Below the pieces are notes generated by a model that saw only the letters and a list, made by a program, of their open reading frames with translations, was not told the origin of the DNA and did no database searches. The translations under genes and the position numbers were made by a program. From positions 38,272 through 102,271 of the forward strand of contig NZ_WMBA01000024.1 of assembly GCF_009707865.1 (NCBI RefSeq): 64,000 nucleotides of DNA. The letters run 5' to 3'. This stretch comes from Amycolatopsis pithecellobii. Lineage in GTDB: Bacteria; Actinomycetota; Actinomycetes; Mycobacteriales; Pseudonocardiaceae. Shown here one piece after another: positions 18,135 to 26,696 of this stretch; the stretch's first letter is position 1; each line of letters starts with the position of its first letter.

Positions 18135-19108
18135 CGACAAAGGGACTCGATATGCCGTCCGGCGAGCACTGCCGCGACCTGGTGGTGACGGGGCGCGTAC
18201 AGACTGCCGAGCGGGTCGTCGCCCTGACCATGGAGGACCCGGCCGGCTGTCCGTTGCCGGACTGGACGCCGGGCGCGCACGTCGACCTCCTGCTCGAGGG
18301 CGGCACGCTCGTGCGGCAGTACTCCCTGTGCGGGGCACCGGATGACCGGCAGCGCTGGCGGCTGGGTGTGCTGGACGAACCCGGCGGCCGGGGCGGTTCG
18401 CGCCGCGTTCATGAGAGCGTGCACATCGGTGATCGCGTGGCCGTCCGCGGGCCGCGCAACCACTTCGAACTGGTACCGGCGGCGCGCTATCTGTTCGTGG
18501 CGGGCGGCATCGGGATCACCCCGATCCTCCCGATGATCGCGGCGGCCGAGGCGGCAGACGCGCAGTGGCGGCTGCACTATGGCGGGCGCAGCCGAGCGGC
18601 GATGGCGTTCCTCGGCGAAGTCGAACGGTACGGGGACCGGGTCAGTGTCCGGCCCATGGACGAGCAGGGGCTCCTGCCGTTGGCGGAGATACTCGGCACC
18701 CCGTCCCCCGGAACGCTGGTGTACTGCTGTGGCCCCGAAAGCCTGCTGCTCGCCGTCGAGGAGTCCTGCGCGGCGTGGCCGCCAGGCTCCCTGCACGTCG
18801 AGCGATTCGCCCCCCAACAGCCGGTCGAGCCGTCGAACGACACCGCGTTCGAGGTGGAGTGCCGCCGGTCCGGGGTCACCGTAGACGTCGGGCCGGGACA
18901 GACGATCCTGCAAGCGCTCAAGGCGGCCGGAATCGGCGTCATGACCTCGTGCGAAGAGGGCATCTGCGGCACCTGTGAGACCCGCGTCCTCGACGGTATT
19001 CCGGAGCATCGCGACTCGGTGCTGGACGAGGCGGAGCAGGCCGCGAACACCTGCATGATGATCTGTGTCGGCCGTGCGAGGACTCCGCGACTGGTGCTCG
19101 ATCTCTGA
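18131..19108 (+). CDS. Dioxygenase reductase, flavin/NAD/2Fe-2S (phthalate-dioxygenase-reductase type)
   Basis: 325 residues in the order flavin-NAD-[2Fe-2S]. RQYSLCG binds the flavin phosphate, FVAGGIGITPILPM and YCCGPE form the NAD domain, and the C-terminal plant-type ferredoxin has SCEEGICGTCETRV plus a distant Cys (TCMMIC). This order is that of phthalate dioxygenase reductase and VanB. It passes electrons from NADH directly to the Rieske centre, so no separate ferredoxin is needed. ATG 18131 overlaps the beta stop; ATG 18152 is an alternative start. Confidence 0.92.
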   Translation: MTTKGLDMPSGEHCRDLVVTGRVQTAERVVALTMEDPAGCPLPDWTPGAHVDLLLEGGTLVRQYSLCGAPDDRQRWRLGVLDEPGGRGGSRRVHESVHIGDRVAVRGPRNHFELVPAARYLFVAGGIGITPILPMIAAAEAADAQWRLHYGGRSRAAMAFLGEVERYGDRVSVRPMDEQGLLPLAEILGTPSPGTLVYCCGPESLLLAVEESCAAWPPGSLHVERFAPQQPVEPSNDTAFEVECRRSGVTVDVGPGQTILQALKAAGIGVMTSCEEGICGTCETRVLDGIPEHRDSVLDEAEQAANTCMMICVGRARTPRLVLDL

Positions 19109-19127
19109 GCAACCTCAGCCATGGCGG

Positions 19128-19147
19128 GCAGCGGTCTAGACCGCTGC
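19128..19147. terminator. 20-base perfect palindrome between convergent genes
   Basis: GCAGCGGTCTAGACCGCTGC is self-complementary over its full length. It lies 20 bases after the reductase stop and contains the stop codon of the convergent hydantoinase paralogue, so it could terminate transcription from both sides. No T-tract is seen. Confidence 0.5.
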
Positions 19148-20524
19148 GCCTTGCTGAGTCGCCTGGAGGAACCGGCCTCGCCCGGGGCTGCTCAGCAGCT
19201 GGCCGTCGGAGGCGACGACCTCACCTCCGGAGACGGTGACGACCGGCCAGCCGACGAACTCCTGCCCTTCGAAGAGATCGAAGTCGGCACGCGACGCCAG
19301 GACGTCCGACCGCACGGTGAAGCGGCGTGCCGGGTCGATGAGCACGATGTCCGCGTCGGATCCGACGGCGATCGTTCCCTTCCGCGGCCACAGCCCGAAA
19401 ATCCTGGCGGGGTTGGTCGCGGTGAGCTCGACGAAGCGTGACAGCGAGATGCGGCCCTTCCGCACGCCCTCGGCGAAGAGCATCCCAACGCTCGTCTGGA
19501 CGTTCGACACGCCCGCGGGGACCTCGGGGAACGGGAGCTCTTCGCGTCCTTTCTGCGCGGCCGTCCATGCCACATGGTCGGTCGCGTAAGTGTCGATGTC
19601 CCCACTCCGGAGGCCATGCCAGAGCGCCTCTTGATCGGCGGGGGTCCGCAATGGGGGGAGACACACGTAACGCTGCGCCTCGGTGACCGGCAACGAGTAT
19701 CTGGTGTCGTCAAGGAACAGATACAGGGGGCGGGTCTCGATGAAGGCGCGAGTGCCCGCGCGCCGAGCCCGGAGCGCGGCACGTACGCCCGCTTCCGACG
19801 ACAGGTAGATGAAGTAGACCGAAGCACCGGCGGCCCGCGCGTAGACGCCGATCTCCTCGACGGCCAGTGCTTCCGCCACCGCGGGGCGGGCTGACGCGTA
19901 ATGGGCGACGGAACTACGGCCCGACTCCAGGGAACGGCTGGTCAGGTGCGTGCACAACGCGTCGTCCTCCACGTGCACATTGACGATCAACCCGGTCTCG
20001 GCCGCTACCTCGAGCACCCGCAACAGGTCCCTTTTCGGGAGGAGGTACGGCGCGAGGCTGGTGAACACCTTGATGCTCGCCTGACCGCGGGAACGGAGCC
20101 GGCGAATCTGCCCGAGTGAATCGGGAACGTCCAGGTCGGTCACGGCAACGTGGAAGCCGTAGTCGATGTGCGCCATGCGCGCCAGTTCGAGCTCCCGGCC
20201 GATGGCCGTGTCGAGGTCCTCACCCGGGCGCTGGAACGCACAGTTGAGAACGGTCGTGACCCCGCCGAGTAACGCGGCGCGGGTCCCTGCCTCGTAGTCG
20301 TCGACACTCCGCGTCCGGGAACGGGCCGAATAGATGGCGAAATGCGTGTGCGGATCGATCGCACCGGGGACGACAACGAGGCCGGACGCGTCGATGTCGG
20401 TGGTGCCCGGTGTCAGCCTGGCCGCGACCGCGGCGATCCGACCACCGTCGATGCCGATGTCGGCGCGGATCGGCCCGCCGCCGGTCACCACTGTTCCGTT
20501 GCGGACCGTCATCTCGTGGCTCAC
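19136..20524 (-). CDS. Second hydantoinase-family paralogue, missing one metal-ligand His
   Basis: 462 residues, clearly a paralogue of the enzyme at 10,620 (same length and block order). His59/His61 (DPHTHF), Lys152 (SIKVF), His184 (NVHVEDD) and Asp316 (ATDHVAW) are kept. Tyr240 (FIYLSS, codon at 19805-19807) replaces the metal ligand His241 of the first copy (FVHLSS). Either its metal site is altered, or it is a partner or inactive copy. GTG 20524 was chosen because AGGAG lies 6 bases before it; ATG 20512 is too far from that site. It is divergent from the GntR gene. Confidence 0.82.
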   Translation of the reverse strand: MSHEMTVRNGTVVTGGGPIRADIGIDGGRIAAVAARLTPGTTDIDASGLVVVPGAIDPHTHFAIYSARSRTRSVDDYEAGTRAALLGGVTTVLNCAFQRPGEDLDTAIGRELELARMAHIDYGFHVAVTDLDVPDSLGQIRRLRSRGQASIKVFTSLAPYLLPKRDLLRVLEVAAETGLIVNVHVEDDALCTHLTSRSLESGRSSVAHYASARPAVAEALAVEEIGVYARAAGASVYFIYLSSEAGVRAALRARRAGTRAFIETRPLYLFLDDTRYSLPVTEAQRYVCLPPLRTPADQEALWHGLRSGDIDTYATDHVAWTAAQKGREELPFPEVPAGVSNVQTSVGMLFAEGVRKGRISLSRFVELTATNPARIFGLWPRKGTIAVGSDADIVLIDPARRFTVRSDVLASRADFDLFEGQEFVGWPVVTVSGGEVVASDGQLLSSPGRGRFLQATQQGAAV

Positions 20525-20567
20525 GTTCCGCTCCTGGTGGTCGCCTGATACGGAAGATCGTGTGGCA

Positions 20568-20580
20568 CATAGGATATGGG
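20568..20580. promoter_or_regulatory. Putative operator, ATAGGAT class
   Basis: CATAGGATATGGG lies between the divergent hydantoinase paralogue and the GntR-type regulator, 43 bases upstream of the hydantoinase start. Position suits a site for autoregulation by the adjacent regulator. Confidence 0.45.
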
Positions 20581-20680
20581 ACATGGATAAGCGTGACAAG
20601 ATGTTCCTCGGGCGCCGTGTCGACCTCGGCCCGGCGGGTAACGCCCGGTAAGGTTGAGGCAGTCGAAAGTGGAGATCGAA

Positions 20681-21436
20681 ATGCCTGACAGGGTGCGTAC
20701 ACGCCCGCAGTTCGCTCAGCGGCCGCGGCTGAGTGACGAGGTCGCCTCGTATGTTCGGGACCTCATCATGACCGGGGAAAGCCGGCCAGGGGACGCCGTC
20801 AACATCGACTCTCTCGCCCGTGACATCGGCGTCAGCGCGACGCCGGTGCGGGAGGCGCTGATGCGCCTCGAGAGCGAGGGATTCTTGATCGCCGAGCAGA
20901 ACCGGAGCTACACCGTCGCCCCGCTCACGCGGGAAGACATCGAGGATCTTTTCGCGAATCACGCGCTGATCGGTGGCGAGCTCGCGGCACGGGCGGCGAA
21001 GCACGTAACGCCGGCGTTCCTCGCCGACCTCGAGCGGTTGCAGGCCGAGATCGAGGCGAGCCTCGGCCGTCAGGACTTCGTCGCCGCCAGTGCGGCCAAC
21101 AACCAGTTCCACGATGCGATCGTCAACCGGTCGGGGTCCACCAAACTCGCCTGGTTGTTCAACATCGGGGTCAAGTTCGTGCCGCGGAGCCTGTTCTATC
21201 CGGAGAACCCCAAGCCCGCCCGCCGGGGTGGCAAGAAGCATGTGTCCGTCGACGACCACCACGGTGTCCTGGACGCGATGCGGGCAGGAGACGCCGAGAA
21301 GGCGCGCGACGCGATGAGCGCCCATGTCTCACATGTCAGCAAGATCCTCGTCGAGTACCTGGAAGGCATCGGGTTCTGGGCGGAGGACGACGACTCGCCG
21401 GCGGGCAAGACCACACCGGCGCGAAAGAAACGCTGA
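20681..21436 (+). CDS. GntR-family transcriptional regulator with FCD domain
   Basis: 251 residues. N-terminal winged helix: LSDEVASYVRDLIMTGESRPGD, then VSATPVREALMRLESEGFL, the GntR DNA-recognition block. The C-terminal all-helical FCD ligand-binding domain keeps a run of His/Asp likely to bind metal (FHDAIV, DDHHGVLDAMRAGD, AHVSHV). FCD regulators sense carboxylic acids and usually repress catabolic operons. ATG 20681 has GGAGATC before it; a TTG at 20654 is the alternative. It is the best candidate to bind the AT-rich palindromes found upstream of nearby operons. Confidence 0.88.
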   Translation: MPDRVRTRPQFAQRPRLSDEVASYVRDLIMTGESRPGDAVNIDSLARDIGVSATPVREALMRLESEGFLIAEQNRSYTVAPLTREDIEDLFANHALIGGELAARAAKHVTPAFLADLERLQAEIEASLGRQDFVAASAANNQFHDAIVNRSGSTKLAWLFNIGVKFVPRSLFYPENPKPARRGGKKHVSVDDHHGVLDAMRAGDAEKARDAMSAHVSHVSKILVEYLEGIGFWAEDDDSPAGKTTPARKKR

Positions 21437-21564
21437 ACCATCCCGGGGTGCCTGGCGCCCCGTCTCTTCTCGTACCGGCCGCCGAGGCAGGCTGATCAGC
21501 GACGCGCGCAGTCGCATGTGGACAGTGCTGACGACTGGGCGACGGCTTGTCGCCTGCTGTCACA

Positions 21565-21579
21565 GCATATATGATATGC
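21565..21579. promoter_or_regulatory. Putative operator, CATATATGATG class
   Basis: GCATATATGATATGC is a perfect 6-3-6 palindrome 35 bases before the binding-protein start. A degenerate second copy (ATTGACGATATGACATG) follows within 20 bases. Confidence 0.5.
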
Positions 21580-21614
21580 GACATTGACGATATGACATGC
21601 GAGAAGGGAACGGG

Positions 21615-22637
21615 ATGACCGTGCGAGTCAACGGGCCCAACAGGGCGACCAGCACCGGCCGCGCGCGTCTCCTGGCTGCTGTCGCGGGAGCGGTTGTGGC
21701 ACTGTCGCTCACGATCACCGCATGCGGTTCGGACAGTACGGCGGACGACGGGAACTCCGGCCCGCTCAAGATCCGGGTCGCCTACGGGCCCGGGTTCGGG
21801 TCGCTGCCGGTGGTCATCGCCGCGGAGAAGGGATACTTCAAGGCCAACGGCCTCGACGTCACGTTGACCGAAGGACTCGACCTGGCCGCGTATCTCGGCG
21901 CGCTCGGTGCGCAATTCGACGTCGTGATGGGGCTGCCGCCCGGAATTCTCCAGGCGTCCGGTCGCGGAGTAGCGCTGACCGTTATCAGCGGGCTGAACCG
22001 GACCGACGCGGCACACGTCAACAATCCGGTTCTCACCAAGGACGCGACGATCAAGAGCGCAGCGGATCTGGCTGGAAAGACTGTGGGCGTTCCCACCCTG
22101 ACCGGGATCAGTGCGGACGCCGTGCGCTATGTGGTCCGTCAACAAACGGGTAAGGACGTCAAACTGGTACAGGTTCCCCCGGACGCGATGGCGGACCAGA
22201 TCACGGCCGGGCGAATCGATGCGGCGGTGTCGGCAATTCCCTACTTCACCGGCGTCGAGTCGCGCGGGATCCGTGTCCTCGACGATGTCGTGATCCAGGC
22301 CGTCAAACTCGCCACCGGCAACAAGGACGACAGTGCGTTGCTCGGCGCCTTCATAGCGACACCGTCCTATGTGGACAAACATCCCGAGGTTGCCACGGCC
22401 TGGCGAAAATCGCTGCAACAAGGCGCGGACTTCATCGCCGCGAACGAGAAGGAAGCGCGGGCCATCCTCCAGCAGCACGCGAAACTGCCCGCGGCCGTTG
22501 CCGCGAATGCGCCGTTGCCGAACTTCGTGGCCACGACGAGCGCGGCGGACTTCCAGCCCTTCGTCACGATCGGCGAGACGATCGGATCGTTGCGGAAGAC
22601 GCCCGACCTCGGCACATTGATCCACCAGGAGAAGTAG
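21615..22637 (+). CDS. SsuA/NMT1-like ABC substrate-binding lipoprotein
   Basis: 340 residues. A hydrophobic signal segment (LLAAVAGAVVALSLTI) ends in a lipobox TITAC, so it should be anchored outside the membrane. The mature part reads as the NMT1/THI5-like fold (type 2 binding protein): RVAYGPGFGSLPVVIAAEKGYFKANGL, VGVPTLTGISADAV and AGRIDAAVSAIPYF. Relatives carry taurine, sulfonates, nitrate, pyrimidines or aromatic acids. It stands at the head of a four-gene importer operon behind a palindromic site. ATG 21615 is preceded by GAGAAGGGAA. Confidence 0.88.
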   Translation: MTVRVNGPNRATSTGRARLLAAVAGAVVALSLTITACGSDSTADDGNSGPLKIRVAYGPGFGSLPVVIAAEKGYFKANGLDVTLTEGLDLAAYLGALGAQFDVVMGLPPGILQASGRGVALTVISGLNRTDAAHVNNPVLTKDATIKSAADLAGKTVGVPTLTGISADAVRYVVRQQTGKDVKLVQVPPDAMADQITAGRIDAAVSAIPYFTGVESRGIRVLDDVVIQAVKLATGNKDDSALLGAFIATPSYVDKHPEVATAWRKSLQQGADFIAANEKEARAILQQHAKLPAAVAANAPLPNFVATTSAADFQPFVTIGETIGSLRKTPDLGTLIHQEK

Positions 22638-23470
22638 TGGCTTCCGAGACCGGATCCGAGGTAGTGGACGCCCGCCGCGTGGCCGGTGTGCCGCCGTCGC
22701 ACAGCAGCCTTGCGTACCGCGTCGAGAACATGAGTGTCGAGCTCATGTCCGCCGACGGGCCGCGGCAGATCCTCCGCGATGTCAACTTCACCGTGGGCGC
22801 CGGTGAGATCGTGGGAATCGTGGGCCGGTCCGGGACGGGCAAGACGACGCTGCTTCGCGTGCTGGGTGGCATGGTGCGTGCGTCCAGCGGGCTGGTCGAG
22901 CTTCACGGCCGCGCGGACAATCTGCCGGGGACCGTCGTCACGGTGTTCCAGGACTACGGGAACGCCCTGCTGCCGTGGCGCTCGGTGGCGCGCAACGTCA
23001 GTCTCGGGATCGAACGCGGGCTCGGCCGCGCGGAGCGTGAGCAGCGCGTTGCCGATGTGCTCCGGCTGGTGGGTCTCGAGGGCCGGAGCAGTGACCATCC
23101 GTGGCAGTTGTCGGGCGGTATGCAGCAGCGGGTGCAAATCGCTCGTGCTCTCGCCGTGGAGCCACGGGTTCTGCTGATGGACGAACCGTTCGGCGCGCTC
23201 GACGCGATCACCAAGGCGACATTGCAGGACGTGCTGCTTCGGATTCAGGCGCAGACCGGTGCGACAACGATCTTCATCACCCATGACATCGACGAGGCGA
23301 TATACCTCAGCGACCGCGTGTTCGTGATCGCCGGCTCACCTGGCTCGCTGATCGTCCAGGAACCCGTCGACCTGCCGCGCCCCCGTACCCAACTGGAAAC
23401 CCGCGAGCATCCCCGGTACCTGAGCGTGCGGCACGCGCTCGCCGAGGCGCTCAGGGAGGAGACCGCATGA
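22637..23470 (+). CDS. ABC transporter ATPase (SsuB/TauB type)
   Basis: 277 residues. Walker A GRSGTGKTT, Q-loop VFQDYGNALLPWRSV, signature LSGGMQQRVQIARAL, Walker B VLLMDEPFGALD and switch His in ITHDIDEA are all intact. The PWRSV after the Q-loop is typical of the nitrate/sulfonate/taurine ATPase group. The GTG start overlaps the binding-protein stop by one base. It drives the two permeases downstream. Confidence 0.92.
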   Translation: MASETGSEVVDARRVAGVPPSHSSLAYRVENMSVELMSADGPRQILRDVNFTVGAGEIVGIVGRSGTGKTTLLRVLGGMVRASSGLVELHGRADNLPGTVVTVFQDYGNALLPWRSVARNVSLGIERGLGRAEREQRVADVLRLVGLEGRSSDHPWQLSGGMQQRVQIARALAVEPRVLLMDEPFGALDAITKATLQDVLLRIQAQTGATTIFITHDIDEAIYLSDRVFVIAGSPGSLIVQEPVDLPRPRTQLETREHPRYLSVRHALAEALREETA

Positions 23471-24261
23471 CGAGAACGCACTCGCTTCCCGGGGCGGCCA
23501 ATCCGGTGGGAGTCGCCGTCGTGGTCGTGGCGATCGTGATGTGGCAACTGCTCGTCGCACTCAGAATCCTCGATTATTCTTTCCTGCCTTCGGCAGGCGA
23601 CGTCGGCGGCGCACTGTGGCAACTCGCGCGGTCCGGTGAGTTGCTCGACAGCGTAGGACACACCCTCCTGGTCACACTTGTCGCTTCGGCGATCGCCATC
23701 GTGATCGGCGTCGCCGCGGGCCTGGCACTCGGCATGCTGCCACTGGTCCATACCTTTTCGATGGCATCGGTGGACTTCTTCCGGACCCTTCCGGTCACGG
23801 CCATGATTCCGGCCATTCTGCTCGTGTGGGGGCCCACGGCAGAGGCGGAGATCATCGCCGCGACCTATGCCGCCGCCTGGCAGATCGTCGTGAACACCAC
23901 CGGGGGTGTCCGCGCCACGCATCCCCGGCTGCTCGACGTGGCGCGGACCTTCGGGCTCACCAGGGAGCAAACCGTGCGGAAGATCGTGCTTCCGGCGGCG
24001 ATGCCGGCCATTCTCGTCGGCGCCCGGCTCGCGATCGTGAGCGCGCTGGTGGTGGCGATCGTGGCCGAGATGCTCATCAATCCCGCCGGCTTGGGCTGGG
24101 GTCTGGTGCAGGGGCAACAGGCGCTGCAGCCCGGAGTCACCTGGGCCTACGCCGTCACGGCCGGGATTCTCGGCTACCTGCTCAACGCCGGGCTGATGTG
24201 GGCGGCCCGGCGAATGCCAGGGGGCCGCGTGCCATCGTCTTCCGGAACGAGTGCGGCATGA
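23467..24261 (+). CDS. ABC transporter permease 1 (SsuC/TauC type)
   Basis: 264 residues, about six membrane helices. The ATPase-docking EAA loop reads DVARTFGLTREQTVRKIVLPAAMPAILVGAR. ATG overlaps the ATPase stop and its own stop overlaps the next permease by ATGA. Two permease genes suggest a heterodimeric channel, whereas SsuC-type importers usually have a single homodimeric permease. Confidence 0.9.
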   Translation: MTRTHSLPGAANPVGVAVVVVAIVMWQLLVALRILDYSFLPSAGDVGGALWQLARSGELLDSVGHTLLVTLVASAIAIVIGVAAGLALGMLPLVHTFSMASVDFFRTLPVTAMIPAILLVWGPTAEAEIIAATYAAAWQIVVNTTGGVRATHPRLLDVARTFGLTREQTVRKIVLPAAMPAILVGARLAIVSALVVAIVAEMLINPAGLGWGLVQGQQALQPGVTWAYAVTAGILGYLLNAGLMWAARRMPGGRVPSSSGTSAA

Positions 24262-25037
24262 CCACCGCCGTGCCGCGGCGACAGTCCCGGGTGCGTGGGG
24301 CCTTCGTGTTCGGACTTCTGCCGCTCGCCGTTCTGCTCGGGTGCTGGCAATTTTTCGTGCCGGCGGACTCGCGTGCCTTCCCGCCACCCAGTACGTGGCC
24401 GGGCGCGCTGGCGGAGTTATCCGCCGAGGGGTCGTTGATCCCCGCCGTGCGAACGACGCTCGTGACGTTCCTGCTGGCGCTCGCGGTCGCGACAGTGCTC
24501 GGAACCGCGTTGGGAATGCTCATCGGGTCCTCTCGACGACTCGAGCGGCCGCTCACTCCGGTCATGGACTTCTTCCGGACTCTTCCACCGCCGGCCATGG
24601 TGCCCGTGCTTGCGCTGCTGCTCGGCACGAACACCTCGATGGCCGTGACGGTCGTGGTCCTCGCGTCGCTGTGGCCGATCCTGCTCAATACCGCGAGCGA
24701 GCGGCGGAATGTGCCACCGGTCCGGATGGAGATGGCCCGCTCCCTGGGACTCCGTTGGTCCGAGCGCGTTTTCAAGGTGCTGCTGCCCTCGCTCGCGCCA
24801 GGGATCATGCTGGGGGTGCGGGTGGCAGTGTCGATCGCGCTGATCGTGACCCTGCTGGTCGACATTCTCGGCACCGGTGAAGGCATCGGCCGCGAACTCA
24901 TGCTCGGGCAGCAGTCCTTCAAACCGGCGACGGTCTGGGCCCTGCTGCTGGTGATCGGCGTCTTCGGCTACCTGCTGAACGGTGCTGTGGCCGCCGCCGA
25001 GAACCGGTTGATGCGCAAGTGGGGAAGGCGGCGCTGA
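24258..25037 (+). CDS. ABC transporter permease 2 (SsuC/TauC type)
   Basis: 259 residues, paralogous to the preceding permease, with DFFRTLPPPAMVPVLALLLG and an EAA loop EMARSLGLRWSERVFKVLLP. About six membrane helices. Together with permease 1 it would form the pore. The reading frame runs back into permease 1; ATG 24258 is the real start because the pair overlap ATGA. Confidence 0.9.
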   Translation: MTTAVPRRQSRVRGAFVFGLLPLAVLLGCWQFFVPADSRAFPPPSTWPGALAELSAEGSLIPAVRTTLVTFLLALAVATVLGTALGMLIGSSRRLERPLTPVMDFFRTLPPPAMVPVLALLLGTNTSMAVTVVVLASLWPILLNTASERRNVPPVRMEMARSLGLRWSERVFKVLLPSLAPGIMLGVRVAVSIALIVTLLVDILGTGEGIGRELMLGQQSFKPATVWALLLVIGVFGYLLNGAVAAAENRLMRKWGRRR

Positions 25038-25076
25038 CCTGACGCGCCGCGATGTGAACCCGACGGAAGGAGCAGG

Positions 25077-25910
25077 ATGGGACGGCTGGACGGCAAGATC
25101 GCTTTCATTACGGGTGCGGGTCGTGGGCAGGGGCGCTCGCATGCGGTCCGCCTCGCCGCCGAGGGGGCCGGCATCATCGCGGTCGATATCTGCGCGGATG
25201 TCGAAACAGCGCCATACGCGTTGTCGTCCTCGGACGACCTGGCCGAAACGGAACGCTTGGTGACCGCGGCGGGCGGTCGCATTGTCACCCGGCCTGCCGA
25301 CGTGCGGGACTCGGCGCAGCTGGCGTCGGCACTCTCGGCGGGGCTCGACGAGTTCGGCCGGCTCGATGTGGTGTGCGCTGGGGCGGGCATTTTCACCCGG
25401 CCGAGACTGACCTGGGAGATGTCCGACGACGAATGGCAGCAGACGATCGATGTGAACCTGACCGGCGTCTGGCGCACGGTCAAGGCGACCGTGCCGTTCA
25501 TGATCGAGCAAGGGACCGGCGGATCGATAGTCATCACGAGTTCCTCGGCGGGATTCCACGGCTTCCCGCACTTTTCGCAGTACGCAGCCGCCAAGCGAGG
25601 GCTGGTGGGGCTGATGCAAAGTCTGGTGCGCGAACTCAGTCCACATAGGATCCGGGTCAACACCGTCCATCCGTCCGGTGTGGACACTCCCATGATTCAT
25701 TTCGAGGAGCTTTACCGGCTTTTCCTTCCCGGCGAGGACGATCCGACGCGCGAGCAGTTCGCCGAGGCCTTCCGCCGGAATCATCCGCTCGGGATTCCGT
25801 GGCTGGAGCCGATCGACATCTCGAACGCGGTGCTGTGGCTCGCGTCCGAAGAGTCCCGCTACGTGACGGGCGTCCAGCTGCCCGTCGACGCGGGGTTCGG
25901 GGAGAACTAG
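25077..25910 (+). CDS. SDR of the mycofactocin-coupled type
   Basis: 277 residues. MGRLDGKIAFITGAGRGQG, SHAVRLAAEGA, IIAVDICAD and a following PYALSSSDDLAETERLV insertion match the mycofactocin-associated SDR family, which holds NAD tightly and passes electrons to the peptide cofactor mycofactocin. Catalytic Tyr169 and Lys173 (YAAAK) and Ser in TSSSAG are present. It probably oxidises an alcohol or dihydrodiol. GAAGGAG precedes the ATG. If the assignment is right, the host should carry mft genes elsewhere. Confidence 0.82.
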   Translation: MGRLDGKIAFITGAGRGQGRSHAVRLAAEGAGIIAVDICADVETAPYALSSSDDLAETERLVTAAGGRIVTRPADVRDSAQLASALSAGLDEFGRLDVVCAGAGIFTRPRLTWEMSDDEWQQTIDVNLTGVWRTVKATVPFMIEQGTGGSIVITSSSAGFHGFPHFSQYAAAKRGLVGLMQSLVRELSPHRIRVNTVHPSGVDTPMIHFEELYRLFLPGEDDPTREQFAEAFRRNHPLGIPWLEPIDISNAVLWLASEESRYVTGVQLPVDAGFGEN

Positions 25911-25929
25911 CACCTGGCGGAAACGCTCT

Positions 25930-26670
25930 CTAACGCAAGCTGGTCCGGAAAAGGTCGAGCAGAGCCGTCCAGTGCCGCTCCGCTGCGGCGGCATCGTGCA
26001 CGGGCAGATCCGCGATCGTCCAGCCGTGCGACGTGCCCCGATACAGCTCGTGACGGTGGTCGACACCCGCTTCCATGAGTGCCTTGACCAGCCGAGCGGC
26101 CATCTCCGGCGGGTAGGAGCTGTCCGAGTCGGCCGCTCCGATATGGACCCGGGCACGCATCTGCGGCGCGAGCAGGTGCGGGCTGAGCTCGGAGTCGCCG
26201 GCGAGGGATCCGCCGTGGAAGCTCGCCGCCGCCGAAACCCGGTCCGGGTAGGTACCCGCGGCGGTGAGCGCCATTCCGCCGCCCATGCAATACCCGGCTA
26301 CTCCGACTTTGGGCGTGGTGTCCTCGCGGCTGTCCAGATAAGCGAGGAAGGCTTCGGTGTCCTGCGCCGCCCGGGCATTGTCGGTCGACTTCATCAGTGG
26401 CGCCAGCGTGGCCCGGACTTCGCCGGTGGCGAACACCTGACGAGGATCGATTTCGTCATACCCGCCGAGCCGGTAGTACAAATCCGGGAGCAGGACGACG
26501 AGTCCCGCATCCGCGAGCCGGCGGGCCATCGAGTGCAGGACCGGACGAATACCGAATCCGTCCATGTAGACAATAGCTGCCGGCCAAGGTCCGTGATCGG
26601 CGTCGGGCGAGTAAACCGAAGCCGGGCACGCGCCGTCGCGCGTCGGAATGGTGATCTGCTCAACGGGCAT
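25930..26670 (-). CDS. Dienelactone hydrolase family protein
   Basis: 246 residues, the length of dienelactone hydrolases. The triad is visible: Cys128 in AGYCMGGG, Asp in GAADSDSSYPP and His in SHGW. Dienelactone hydrolases open lactones to maleylacetate in aromatic degradation, though family members hydrolyse other esters. GGAGG lies 7 bases before ATG 26670. It follows the minus-strand amidohydrolase by 26 bases, so the two are probably co-transcribed. It is convergent with the SDR gene, with a 19-base gap. Confidence 0.88.
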   Translation of the reverse strand: MPVEQITIPTRDGACPASVYSPDADHGPWPAAIVYMDGFGIRPVLHSMARRLADAGLVVLLPDLYYRLGGYDEIDPRQVFATGEVRATLAPLMKSTDNARAAQDTEAFLAYLDSREDTTPKVGVAGYCMGGGMALTAAGTYPDRVSAAASFHGGSLAGDSELSPHLLAPQMRARVHIGAADSDSSYPPEMAARLVKALMEAGVDHRHELYRGTSHGWTIADLPVHDAAAAERHWTALLDLFRTSLR

Positions 26671-26696
26671 TACGGTCCTCCGTTGCGATTGAATGG

